From Paenibacillus pabuli NBRC 13638 (GTDB taxonomy: Bacteria > Bacillota > Bacilli > Paenibacillales > Paenibacillaceae): a stretch of DNA of 64,000 nucleotides. A program made the translations under genes and the position numbers. The notes under the pieces are model-generated. The model did no database searches. It was not told the DNA's origin and saw only the letters and a list, made by a program, of their open reading frames with translations. Each line of letters begins with the position of its first letter. Within the stretch, counting starts at the first letter, position 1. Location of the stretch: NCBI RefSeq assembly GCF_001514495.1, contig NZ_BCNM01000001.1:248001-312000 (forward strand), given 5' to 3'. This document shows positions 52,769 through 61,560 of this stretch, piece after piece.

Positions 52769-52805
52769 TGAAAGCGTTGACATACAATTATTATGTAATT
52801 ATAAT
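52769..52805 (+). promoter_or_regulatory. Consensus promoter with perfect CcpA cre site
   Basis: TGAAAGCGTTGACA (52769-52782) fits the cre consensus TGWAANCGNTNWCA at every position. Its last six bases are the -35 box TTGACA (52777-52782), followed by a 17-base spacer and TATAAT (52800-52805), an ideal sigma-A promoter. CcpA bound here would block RNA polymerase when glucose is present. The spacer holds TACA/TGTA arms similar to the repeat at 52558-52574. Confidence 0.88.
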
Positions 52806-52944
52806 TTGATTCAAATACAGAAAACTACAATTTAGATCGCCGTCATTTGGGGACGCTTCCCAAATTCGTAGCGGCGGCATGGATCTGGCGAAATTATGGT
52901 GTCTATGTTGGTTCAATAAAAGGTTGAAAAGGAGCGATTCATCA

Positions 52945-54705
52945 ATGAAAGAACAGAGCAGCAGCATGTCAACCACTCCTCGTCCGGAATATCCCCGGCC
53001 TCAGTTTGTTCGAGAGGCTTGGACCAATCTGAACGGTTCCTGGCAATTCGAAATCGATCATGGGAAAAGCGGGAAAGAGCGAGGGTATGAGCAGACCGGA
53101 CATCAGCTCTCCGGAACCATTACCGTTCCGTTCTGTCCAGAGAGCAAGCTGTCTGGAGTGGAATATACGGATTTTATGGCAGCCGTATGGTATAAACGGG
53201 AATTTACCATACCGGATACCTGGATGAATGGCCGCATTTTGCTTCATTTTGGTGCGGTTGATTATGAGGCCGAGGTCTGGGTGAACGGGACATCCGTTGG
53301 TAAACATCAAGGAGGATACGCACCATTTCATTTTGATATCACCTCCCATGTTTCATCAGGCACCAATATTGTAACGGTCTATGCGGAAGATGACGTTCGT
53401 TCGGGACGCCAGCCGAGAGGCAAACAGAGCGAAAGATTGCACTCGCATGGCTGTGATTACACCCGTACTACGGGCATCTGGCAAACGGTGTGGTTGGAGA
53501 GCGTACCCGATGTATATCTTTCCGATCTGAAAGTGGTAGCTGACCCGGATAATGCCTGTGCCCACCTGGAAGTGAAGATTTGTGGTAACGCTGCTGGAGG
53601 CGAATTGTCTGCAGCTGCCCGCTTCGAAGGGAGGGATGTCGGATCGCAAACAGCGGTGATTCATGGGCCTTTCGTGAAACTTACGGTTGCATTGTCGGAG
53701 ATCCATTTATGGGAGCCAGGGCATGCCAAATTATATGATCTGGAGCTGAGGCTTACGGGAAAAATACAGGCCAGCGATACGGTAACATCGTATTTTGGCT
53801 TGCGGACGGTAAGACTGGATGGCATGGCTTTTCGCATCAATGAGAAGTCCGTTTTCCAACGGCTTGTGCTGGATCAGGGCTTTTACCCGGAAGGGATCTA
53901 TACGGCACCGAGTGACGAGGATCTGCGCAAGGACATCGAAATTTCTATGGATCTTGGCTTCAATGGGGCCAGGTTGCATGAGAAAATGTTTGAGCCTCGT
54001 TTCCTGTATTGGGCTGACCAGCTAGGTTACCTCGTCTGGGGAGAGCATGCCAACTGGGGACTGGATATTACAACAACCGAAAGCCTTGCCCGGTTTCTGC
54101 CGGAATGGGTGGAAGGCATGGAACGTGATTTTAATCATCCCTCACTTATCGGCTGGTGTCCGTTCAATGAAACGTGGGATCGCGGCGGGACTCGTCAGGA
54201 TAACGATGTGCTGCGTATCGTCTATGAAATGACCAAACATTTGGACCCGACACGTCCTGTCATCGATACCAGCGGTAACTTTCATGTCGTGACCGATATT
54301 TTCGACTTACATGATTATGATCAGAATCCGGAAACGTTCCGGGCGAGATATGAACCGATGAAAAATGGCGGAGAAGTGTTCAATACGTTTCCGGAGCGGC
54401 AGACCTATGGAGGGCAGCCTTATTTTATCAGCGAGTATGGCGGGATCTGGTGGAATCCAGACCAACAGGATGAGAAGTCCTGGGGCTATGGCGACAGACC
54501 CCAATCCGAAGAGGCGTTCCTTGCCCGGTATGAGGGATTAACGAACGTTCTGTTGGACCATCCAATGATGTTCGGTTTTTGTTACACCCAACTGTATGAT
54601 GTGGAACAGGAAGTGAATGGCCTGTATACCTATGACAGACGTCCAAAGTTTGATCCGGGAACGATTCGCCGTATCAATTCCCGCAAAGCTGCCATAGAGG
54701 ATTGA
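52945..54705 (+). CDS. Glycoside hydrolase family 2 (beta-galactosidase/beta-glucuronidase-like)
   Basis: Retaining exo-glycosidase, 586 residues. N-terminal jelly-roll (YPRPQFVREAWTNLNGSWQFEIDHG), an Ig-like domain, and a TIM barrel with the acid/base Glu409 (WCPFNETWDRGG) and the nucleophile Glu497 (PYFISEYGGIWW). No signal peptide, so cytosolic. ATG at 52945 follows AAAAGGAG. The short form without extra C-terminal domains is common among GH2 enzymes of soil Bacillales. Specificity (galactose, glucuronate, mannose or arabinose) cannot be told. Controlled by the cre-containing promoter upstream. Confidence 0.92.
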   Translation: MKEQSSSMSTTPRPEYPRPQFVREAWTNLNGSWQFEIDHGKSGKERGYEQTGHQLSGTITVPFCPESKLSGVEYTDFMAAVWYKREFTIPDTWMNGRILLHFGAVDYEAEVWVNGTSVGKHQGGYAPFHFDITSHVSSGTNIVTVYAEDDVRSGRQPRGKQSERLHSHGCDYTRTTGIWQTVWLESVPDVYLSDLKVVADPDNACAHLEVKICGNAAGGELSAAARFEGRDVGSQTAVIHGPFVKLTVALSEIHLWEPGHAKLYDLELRLTGKIQASDTVTSYFGLRTVRLDGMAFRINEKSVFQRLVLDQGFYPEGIYTAPSDEDLRKDIEISMDLGFNGARLHEKMFEPRFLYWADQLGYLVWGEHANWGLDITTTESLARFLPEWVEGMERDFNHPSLIGWCPFNETWDRGGTRQDNDVLRIVYEMTKHLDPTRPVIDTSGNFHVVTDIFDLHDYDQNPETFRARYEPMKNGGEVFNTFPERQTYGGQPYFISEYGGIWWNPDQQDEKSWGYGDRPQSEEAFLARYEGLTNVLLDHPMMFGFCYTQLYDVEQEVNGLYTYDRRPKFDPGTIRRINSRKAAIED

Positions 54706-54756
54706 GCCGTATCGCATCGGTACGTTACATGATTCATAATCCGACAGGGAGTGTGA

Positions 54757-56163
54757 TTGTGGATGAAGATCATGAATTACAGGAACAAATTACTGTTGGC
54801 CTTATGTGCATTTCTCATTTTCCCTATAGGACAGACATCACATGCTGCGACCCCGCAGAACAACTTTTATAACGTTGTCATGCAGGACGGGGCTGATCCA
54901 TGGGTTTATAAACATACAGACGGATACTATTATTTTACGAAAACGACAGGTGGCAACGTTACGATCTGGAAGTCCGCGCAATTAACAACCATTGATGCAG
55001 CACCAACTACAGTGGTGAATACAGGGTGCTGTGGCATATGGGCTCCGGAACTTCACTATATCAACGGCGCATGGTACATCTATTATGCCAAGGATGACGG
55101 AGACAACGTCAATCATCGCATGTACGTTATGGAAAACACGTCTGCTGATCCCACCCAGGGAACCTGGCAATACAAAGGACAAATCACAGACCCGTCGAAC
55201 AAATGGGCCATTGATGGTACGGTGTTGCAGTCCAACGGACAGCTTTACTTCATCTGGTCGGGATGGGAAGGAGACACGAATGTACGACAGAATCTGTACA
55301 TTGCCCATATGATTAATCCCTGGACCATCGATTCAAACCGTGTGGAAATTGCAAGACCAACCTACGCTTGGGAGACGAATCATTCACCGAACGTGAATGA
55401 AGGACCGCAAGTGATCGTTAGAAATGGGATCATCAGCCTTGTGTACTCGGCAAGTGGAAGCTGGACGAATGACTACTGTCTTGGGCTTATTACTGCCAGT
55501 ACCTCCAGTGATTTGTTGAATCCGTCATCCTGGAGCAAGCGCAGTCAGCCTATCTTTCAATCCGGAAACGGGCTGTACGGTCCGGGCCATCATTCCTTTA
55601 CAAAGTCTCCTGACGGAACCGAAGACTGGATCATGTACCATACGGCGAAGTACAACAATTCCGGCTGGAATCGGGAGATCCGGTTGCAAAAATTCATCTG
55701 GAACGCTGACAATACACCGAATCTGGGGGCACCGGTGAATCCCAATGCTCCTATTGCCTTTCCCTCGGGGGAGAAATCAGTTGTTCGATATGAGGGTGAA
55801 GAAGGGACATTCGGCGGGATGGCGTACGCTTCTCAAAGTCCATCCGGTTCGGGAGGAAGGAAAGCGGGACATATCGATACAGTCGACAGCTATGTAGAAT
55901 TTAATGTGAATGCAGCATCCGCTGGATACTATATTTTGCTGGCAAGAACAGCGAATGGTACGGCTGGCGGCAGCTGGTCCAATCTGCTGCTGAGTGTGAA
56001 TGGAGGCACAGCGAGCCCATTCCATATCACCAATAAAGGTTGGGAGAACTGGGGGCTGTCTACAGCCCGGGTTCAGCTGAATGCCGGTGTGAACAAAATT
56101 CGCTTCTCCAAGGGCGAAGGTTATGGAGAGCTTGACTTTTTTGATATCAAACCTGTGAACTAG
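54757..56163 (+). CDS. Secreted GH43 arabinanase/arabinosidase-type enzyme with C-terminal CBM6/35-like domain
   Basis: 468 residues. Signal peptide about 1-31 (KLLLALCAFLIFPIGQTSHA). The five-bladed propeller has the inverting GH43 triad: base Asp47 (DGADPWVY), Asp153 (AIDGTVL) and acid Glu215 (VNEGPQV); GPGHHSF lies near 280. The last 130 residues (VVRYEGEEGTFGG to the end) form a beta-sandwich of the CBM6/CBM35 type. TTG at 54757 follows AGGGAG; ATG at 54763 is an alternative. It lies 51 bases after the GH2 gene, in the same transcript. The pairing of a secreted GH43 with a cytosolic GH2 fits arabinan or arabinogalactan use. Confidence 0.92.
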   Translation: MWMKIMNYRNKLLLALCAFLIFPIGQTSHAATPQNNFYNVVMQDGADPWVYKHTDGYYYFTKTTGGNVTIWKSAQLTTIDAAPTTVVNTGCCGIWAPELHYINGAWYIYYAKDDGDNVNHRMYVMENTSADPTQGTWQYKGQITDPSNKWAIDGTVLQSNGQLYFIWSGWEGDTNVRQNLYIAHMINPWTIDSNRVEIARPTYAWETNHSPNVNEGPQVIVRNGIISLVYSASGSWTNDYCLGLITASTSSDLLNPSSWSKRSQPIFQSGNGLYGPGHHSFTKSPDGTEDWIMYHTAKYNNSGWNREIRLQKFIWNADNTPNLGAPVNPNAPIAFPSGEKSVVRYEGEEGTFGGMAYASQSPSGSGGRKAGHIDTVDSYVEFNVNAASAGYYILLARTANGTAGGSWSNLLLSVNGGTASPFHITNKGWENWGLSTARVQLNAGVNKIRFSKGEGYGELDFFDIKPVN

Positions 56164-56182
56164 GAACTTTTAGATACGATAG

Positions 56183-56220
56183 AACCCTGCCTCCCCATCG
56201 TGGACTGTGGCGGGGTTTTC
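56183..56220 (+). terminator. Terminator after the GH43 gene
   Basis: AACCCTGCC (56183-56191) and GGCGGGGTT (56209-56217) pair, with one G-U, before a short T-run. Confidence 0.75.
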
Positions 56221-56312
56221 TCGTTGTGGAGCTAATTATTGCGAATTCATTCATATTCAGTTCATAAATGTACGTTATTCTTCCCCTATAAACGATATGG
56301 GAGGAACCACAA

Positions 56313-57350
56313 TTGAACAATACACAACAAAGAGCAGTGGGGAATGAACTTGGTGATTGGGCTATTCAAGCAGAGGGCCTTGTGAAAACCTTTGGTGATC
56401 ATCGAGCGGTAGACGGGGTGAATCTGAACGTGAAAGCCGGTACAATCTACGGGGTGCTTGGTCCCAACGGAGCTGGAAAAACAACAACCATTAGCATGCT
56501 GGCTACCTTGTTACGGCCGGATGGAGGCTCAGCCCGGATATTTGGTCATGATGTGGTGAAAGAGTCACAGGTTGTACGTCAGCTGATTGGACTGACAGGA
56601 CAATATGCATCTGTTGATGAGTCGCTGAGTGCCAACGAAAATCTGATGATCTTTTCCAGGCTCCTGGGTCTTGGACGTGCAGAATCCAAGCGCAAAACAG
56701 CGGAGTTGCTGGAAGAGTTCGGCTTGACGGAAGCTGCAAAACGTCCAATTAAAGGTTTCTCGGGAGGCATGCGGCGCAGACTGGACCTGGCAGCGAGTCT
56801 TATTGCTCAGCCGCCGCTGATCTTCCTGGACGAACCAACGACAGGACTGGATCCGCGAACACGTGCGCAGATGTGGAATACGATCCGCCAACTGGTTAAA
56901 TCCGGTTCAACCGTTTTATTAACCACTCAGTATCTGGATGAGGCCGATCAACTGGCAGACCGTGTCGCCGTAATCGACCATGGCCGCGTCGTTGCGGAAG
57001 GAACAGTGGATCATTTGAAAGCATCGGTGGGTACAGCCTCGCTTCAGCTGCGGATACAGGAACCGACGAAGATAGAAGATGCCCGTCAGATTGTGGAGCA
57101 AATACTCCGGACAGAGTCCAGTGTATCAGCAGAATCAGGGAAGATTACAGCACCTATGGCGAATGCCAATATGGCAGCTGATCTACTGATTGCCTTTCGT
57201 TCCGCAGGAATAGATCTGGCAGAGATGAGTGTCCAAAAACCTACACTTGATGAGGTCTTTCTAACGATCACTGGCCAGGATGCAAGTGGTCATGAGTCTA
57301 AGAAGTCTCAAGGTCAACAATCCAATGCAGTGGAGGAGTTGCAAGCATGA
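56313..57350 (+). CDS. ABC exporter ATPase, DrrA family
   Basis: 345 residues, daunorubicin-resistance-type ATPase. Walker A GPNGAGKTT, Q-loop region GLTGQYASVDESLSANENL, signature FSGGMRRRLDLA, Walker B LIFLDEPTTGLDPRTRAQMW, H-loop in LLTTQYLDEADQLADRV. The C-terminal DrrA-specific extension ends near SVQKPTLDEVFLTITG. TTG follows GGGAGG. It overlaps the permease gene by four bases (ATGA), so the two subunits are made together. Such pairs export hydrophobic drugs or lipids. Confidence 0.93.
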   Translation: MNNTQQRAVGNELGDWAIQAEGLVKTFGDHRAVDGVNLNVKAGTIYGVLGPNGAGKTTTISMLATLLRPDGGSARIFGHDVVKESQVVRQLIGLTGQYASVDESLSANENLMIFSRLLGLGRAESKRKTAELLEEFGLTEAAKRPIKGFSGGMRRRLDLAASLIAQPPLIFLDEPTTGLDPRTRAQMWNTIRQLVKSGSTVLLTTQYLDEADQLADRVAVIDHGRVVAEGTVDHLKASVGTASLQLRIQEPTKIEDARQIVEQILRTESSVSAESGKITAPMANANMAADLLIAFRSAGIDLAEMSVQKPTLDEVFLTITGQDASGHESKKSQGQQSNAVEELQA

Positions 57351-58162
57351 ACAGTACAGTATTAAAACAAAATTCAAGTCGGAAACTGAAAAAATATACG
57401 AGCTTTGGGCAAACCATCCGAAATTCCTTAACGATGGCTTATAGAGGGTTATTAAAGGTGAGACGTACACCTGAACAATTATTTGATGTTACTCTCCAGC
57501 CCATCATTTTCACATTGATGTTTACTTACATCTTCGGTGGCGCTGTCTCGGGAAATATTCAAGATTATCTGTTGGTCATTATTCCGGGTATACTTGTGCA
57601 GACGGTCATTACAAGCTCTGTCGTGACCGGAGTGCAATTGCGTGAGGATATGGATAAAGGTGTGTTCGATCGATTCAAGTCACTGCCGATCGCACGCATT
57701 GCCCCGTTGGCTGGAGCATTGCTGGCAGATACGCTCCGATATACCATTGCAACGGTACTAACCTTTGCGATAGGCTATTTATTGGGATATAGCCCCGCAG
57801 GTGGATTGGGACATGTCGCGCTGGCCGGGCTGCTGGTCATTGCTTGTTCATGGGCTATCAGTTGGATATTTGCTTTTCTTGGTGTAATTGCTCGTACAGC
57901 TTCCAGTGTACAAGGAATTTCCATGCTCGTGCTGTTTCCATTGACCTTTGCGTCGAACGCTTTTGTACCTGTAGAGACCATGCCAAATTGGTTGCAGTGG
58001 ATTGTGAACATCAATCCGATTTCTCATTTGGTTACGGCGGTTCGTGATCTGGCTAATCAGGGAACGATGGGATCTGATCTGGTCACTTCACTTATAGGCG
58101 CGGCAGTTATCGTAGCTATATTTGCCCCGCTCACGGTACGGGCATATATGCGGAGAACCTAG
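57347..58162 (+). CDS. ABC-2 type exporter permease, DrrB family
   Basis: 271 residues with six predicted membrane helices, beginning near QTIRNSLTMAYRGLLKVRRTPEQLFDVTLQPIIFTLMFTYIFGG. The ABC-2 motif FAFLGVIARTASSVQGISMLVLFPLTFASNAFVPVETMPNWLQWIVNINPISHLVTAVRDL is typical of DrrB. It pairs with the ATPase upstream. A two-component system begins 70 bases downstream and may control it. Confidence 0.93.
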   Translation: MNSTVLKQNSSRKLKKYTSFGQTIRNSLTMAYRGLLKVRRTPEQLFDVTLQPIIFTLMFTYIFGGAVSGNIQDYLLVIIPGILVQTVITSSVVTGVQLREDMDKGVFDRFKSLPIARIAPLAGALLADTLRYTIATVLTFAIGYLLGYSPAGGLGHVALAGLLVIACSWAISWIFAFLGVIARTASSVQGISMLVLFPLTFASNAFVPVETMPNWLQWIVNINPISHLVTAVRDLANQGTMGSDLVTSLIGAAVIVAIFAPLTVRAYMRRT

Positions 58163-58199
58163 TTGACAATAGAATTAGATATTTAAGGAAGTAAAGACA

Positions 58200-58217
58200 T
58201 CAGGCAAGGTTGCCTGA
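58200..58217 (+). repeat. Small hairpin before the response regulator ribosome site
   Basis: TCAGGCA-AGGT-TGCCTGA is a 7-bp perfect stem with a four-base loop; its right arm touches the ribosome site AAGGAGGTGG. It may tune translation of the regulator. Confidence 0.5.
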
Positions 58218-58231
58218 AGGAGGTGGTCACA

Positions 58232-58906
58232 TTGACAAGCATATTGGTGGTTGATGACGACCCGCATATTCGAGAACTGGTACGGCATTTTTTACAGCAG
58301 GAGGGTTTGCACGTGATCGAGGCCGTTGACGGCCTCGATGCACTTCGTTTACTGGCTGACCATAAGGTTGATCTGGTCGTTCTCGACATCATGATGCCAG
58401 GCATGGATGGATGGGAGCTGTGTCGTGAACTGCGTGAACAGACCGACCTGCCCCTTCTGATGTTAACGGCAAAAGGGGATACTTCGCAGATCGTAAAAGG
58501 TTTTACGCTCGGGACGGATGATTATCTGGTGAAGCCTTTTGACCCGTTGGTGCTGGTCGCTCGAGTAAAGGCGTTGTTGAAACGATATCGTATTATGACC
58601 TCACAAGCTGTATTTCTGGGCGATCTCGTTTTGCGGCGTGATACATTTGAGTGCAGGAAGGGCGATCAGGATATTGTGCTGCCACGCAAAGAATTTGAAC
58701 TTCTGTTCACCCTTGCCAGTTATCCTGGAAAGACATTTACGCGTGATCAGTTAATTGAAAAGATCTGGGGTTATGATTATGAAGGTGATGAAAGAACGAT
58801 TGACGTGCATATCAAACGTCTTCGCGAACGTTTCCCCGAAGAGGATCACACCTTTATCATCCGCACCATGCGAGGTTTGGGCTACCGGCTGGAGGTTAGG
58901 CAATGA
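58232..58906 (+). CDS. OmpR-family response regulator
   Basis: 224 residues. Receiver domain with the acidic pair VVDDDPH, phospho-acceptor Asp52 (VVLDIMMPGMDGWE), Thr in LMLTAKG and Lys in DDYLVKPFDPL. The C-terminal winged helix has REFELLFTLAS-type and DERTIDVHIKRLRERFPEE recognition segments. TTG at 58232 is preferred because AAGGAGGTGG precedes it; a GTG at 58223 lies inside that site. It overlaps the kinase gene by four bases. Confidence 0.92.
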   Translation: MTSILVVDDDPHIRELVRHFLQQEGLHVIEAVDGLDALRLLADHKVDLVVLDIMMPGMDGWELCRELREQTDLPLLMLTAKGDTSQIVKGFTLGTDDYLVKPFDPLVLVARVKALLKRYRIMTSQAVFLGDLVLRRDTFECRKGDQDIVLPRKEFELLFTLASYPGKTFTRDQLIEKIWGYDYEGDERTIDVHIKRLRERFPEEDHTFIIRTMRGLGYRLEVRQ

Positions 58907-59988
58907 AGCGGGAGCCTGGAATTCTTCATATTGCCAAAAATGTAATTCTGGTATCACTGGCCCTATTTATATGCTGGACTGGGGCGTTCTATATTACGAG
59001 GAGCGCGTATTCCTATATCGCGTGGCAACCGCATGAATTGATTGCTTTTCTCATCAATGCCATGCTCGGATTCATTCTATTTGGCGTATGCATCACAATC
59101 ATTGGTCCATTGGTTAAAGGCAGAGAATACGAATTCTTTAACGAGTTGATTGAGGCTTTGAAACGAATTTCCCGGGGCGACTTTCGCGTAAATTTGGATT
59201 CGACCCTTGCCAAACGAAACGGCAGACAGGGACATGATCACCCGTTTGCCCAACTGGTAGAGGGTATCAATGACATGGCCGCGAATCTCAAAGTGATGGA
59301 AGAACTCCGCCAGGAGTTCATTTCTAACGTGTCACATGAGATCGGATCACCACTGACGTCGATCAGCGGATTCGCCAGAGCGCTGAAGGATACAACTATG
59401 GATCAGGAGAAACGCGACCAATATTTGACGATTATTGAGACGGAGTGTGTTCGTTTGTCCAGACTCAGTGATAATTTGATGAAGCTCGCTGTTCTGGACT
59501 CATCCGAGCATGCATCTCAGCAAACATCCTATCGATTGGATCGACAACTGGTTACTCTCGTACTCGCCTGTGAGCCCCAATGGGATGACAAAAAAATAGA
59601 GATGAACGTGGAACTGGAAGAAGTCGAAATCGTTGCAGATGAGGACTTGATGATTCAGGTGTGGATTAACCTGATCCATAATGCAATCAAGTTTACACCG
59701 GAAGGCGGGAAAATTGATATTTTCCTTACCGAAAGTGAAGGCAAGGTCAATGTGCGCATCACAGATTCAGGACCTGGTATCGCGCCTCAGGATCAACCTC
59801 GGATATTTGAAAGGTTCTACAAAGCGGATCAATCCCGTACACGTACTGCAGGCGGAAGTGGACTGGGGTTGTCCATTGTGCACAAAATTGTTGAGATGCA
59901 CGATGGTTCTGTCTCGGTATCCAGTGAACCGGGAGAAGGTGCAGCGTTTACCGTACAGCTACCGCTACGCTCTGTACAAAAGCCGTAA
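58903..59988 (+). CDS. Sensor histidine kinase
   Basis: 361 residues. Two membrane helices (about 8-30 and 45-70) flank a very short external loop, so sensing is probably within the membrane. A HAMP-like linker is followed by the dimer helix with His145 (SNVSHEIGSPLTSISGFARALKD), then the ATPase domain with the N box (IHNAIKFTPEGG), G1 (DSGPGIAP), F (ERFYKAD) and G2 (GGSGLGLSIV). Kinases with intramembrane sensing beside ABC exporters often answer to cell-envelope antibiotics (family knowledge). It is coupled to the upstream regulator. Confidence 0.92.
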   Translation: MKREPGILHIAKNVILVSLALFICWTGAFYITRSAYSYIAWQPHELIAFLINAMLGFILFGVCITIIGPLVKGREYEFFNELIEALKRISRGDFRVNLDSTLAKRNGRQGHDHPFAQLVEGINDMAANLKVMEELRQEFISNVSHEIGSPLTSISGFARALKDTTMDQEKRDQYLTIIETECVRLSRLSDNLMKLAVLDSSEHASQQTSYRLDRQLVTLVLACEPQWDDKKIEMNVELEEVEIVADEDLMIQVWINLIHNAIKFTPEGGKIDIFLTESEGKVNVRITDSGPGIAPQDQPRIFERFYKADQSRTRTAGGSGLGLSIVHKIVEMHDGSVSVSSEPGEGAAFTVQLPLRSVQKP

Positions 59989-60064
59989 ATAGAGCTTAAG
60001 ATGCTGGAAGGAGGGAAACAAACTGCTGATACCTTCAACTCACCAAAAGCATTTCATTACAGTA

Positions 60065-60769
60065 ATGAATTCGATCCCGGAAAAACAAAAGTATTCCAAA
60101 GCGGAGCTGCTAATTCACGAATTGAAACTAAGTTCTTCTGGAAAAGTTGAGATGTTCTACTCTCCGCACAATGAATATATCAATCCTTCCGCAAAAGTCA
60201 TGCTCGTCGGCATCACACCGGGCTGGCAGCAGATGGAGATTGCTTTTCGAACGGCGATCAAAGCGTTGAAGGATCAGCAATCCTATGAACATGCCTGTAA
60301 AGAAGCGAAATTTGCAGCAAGAATGGCCGGAACAATGCGAGCCAATTTGGTTCATATGCTGCAGGAAATAGGGCTGCATCATTATCTAAGCGTTCCTCAT
60401 GTACAAAGGTTATTTGAACCTGAATGTCCAATCTTGCACACGACTTCCCTGATCCGATATCCAATCTTTGTGGATCAACAGAATTATAATGGACACTTGC
60501 CATCCATTCGAGAAAATACATTTCTGTATCACGCCGTGCTTGAGTCGTTTCTGCCTGAAGTGAATCAGTTAAATCATCCCCTCATAATTCCATTAGGTAA
60601 GTCTGTTGAGGCTGTGCTTCGTCAATTGCTTGATGAAGATCGAATACAGGAAGAAAGAATATTGTGGGGCTTCCCTCATCCGTCAGGTGCCAATGGCCAC
60701 CGTGTAAAACAGTTTGAGCATACCAAGGCCGGGATGCAGGACATTTTACGCAGCATGTTCAAATTTTAA
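60065..60769 (+). CDS. Uracil-DNA glycosylase-like protein
   Basis: 234 residues from the ATG at 60065, UDG superfamily fold. The N-terminal motif VMLVGITPGWQQME (GxxPG type), LHTTSLIRYPIF, LIIPLGKSVEAVLRQLL and the HPSGAN motif (GFPHPSGANGHR) match the glycosylase pattern. Activity is not certain because the catalytic polar residue of motif 1 is not clear. The ATG has no ribosome site; instead AAGGAGGG at 60008-60015 fits a CTG start at 60023 in the same frame, giving 14 more residues (248). It lies between two two-component systems and may be in their transcript. Confidence 0.8.
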   Translation: MNSIPEKQKYSKAELLIHELKLSSSGKVEMFYSPHNEYINPSAKVMLVGITPGWQQMEIAFRTAIKALKDQQSYEHACKEAKFAARMAGTMRANLVHMLQEIGLHHYLSVPHVQRLFEPECPILHTTSLIRYPIFVDQQNYNGHLPSIRENTFLYHAVLESFLPEVNQLNHPLIIPLGKSVEAVLRQLLDEDRIQEERILWGFPHPSGANGHRVKQFEHTKAGMQDILRSMFKF

Positions 60770-60885
60770 CTCGCTTCTGTAAAAAGAATGTAGTATAAAC
60801 GAGAATAAGTTTGCTTTTTACGAATCCAATAAGAGTATAATGGTTAACGACTACTTAAGATGGGAAACAGGAAAAGAGGACACCA

Positions 60886-61560
60886 ATGCCTACAATACTG
60901 GTTGCTGACGACGATCCGAATATTCGTGAACTCGTCTGTTTATTTTTGAGAAATGACGGCTTTGAAACGGCTGAAGCCGCGGATGGCAAGGAGGCTCTGA
61001 CCGTTTACGGCTCAACACCTATTGATCTTGTCGTGCTCGATATCATGATGCCTGTCATGGCTGGCTGGACGTTATGCAAGGAGCTGCGAAGAGCCAATCC
61101 TGATCTTCCGTTACTCATGCTGACGGCGAGAGGTGAGACTTGGGAGAAGGTGAAGGGATTCGAACTGGGAACCGATGATTATCTGACGAAACCGTTTGAT
61201 CCGTTGGAGCTCACAGCTCGTGTTCGAGCATTACTGAAACGATACAAAATCGGCTCCACGCAGACGATCCATTTCGGTAACGTCACCCTGGATCGACAAA
61301 CGTATAAGGTGATGAGAGGAACGGAGTCGCTTACGTTGCCCCTGAAAGAATTCGAATTGCTGTATAAGCTTGCGGGAACACCCGGACAAGTCTATACACG
61401 TGAGCAATTGATCGATCAGATCTGGGGTATTGATTACGTCGGTGATGATCGAACAGTAGACGTACATATTAAACGCCTTCGTGAGCGATTCGCGACGACA
61501 TCTGAATTTCGAATTGAGACAGTGCGTGGGCTTGGATACCGCCTTGAGGTATATGAATGA
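60886..61560 (+). CDS. OmpR-family response regulator (paralogue)
   Basis: 224 residues. Close to the other regulator in this region: VADDDPNIREL, phospho-acceptor Asp52 (VVLDIMMPVMAGWTLC), LMLTARG, Lys in TDDYLTKPFDPL, and the winged-helix segment DRTVDVHIKRLRERFAT. The -MAGW- after the acceptor replaces the usual -MDGW-. An AAAGAGGA site precedes the ATG. It overlaps its kinase by four bases. Confidence 0.92.
   Translation: MPTILVADDDPNIRELVCLFLRNDGFETAEAADGKEALTVYGSTPIDLVVLDIMMPVMAGWTLCKELRRANPDLPLLMLTARGETWEKVKGFELGTDDYLTKPFDPLELTARVRALLKRYKIGSTQTIHFGNVTLDRQTYKVMRGTESLTLPLKEFELLYKLAGTPGQVYTREQLIDQIWGIDYVGDDRTVDVHIKRLRERFATTSEFRIETVRGLGYRLEVYE

Noticed and set aside
52733..52771. 12-codon frame with GAAGGAA site just before the GH2 promoter
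   Set aside because: It lies upstream of the promoter -35 box and ends within the cre site, so the main transcript would not contain it.
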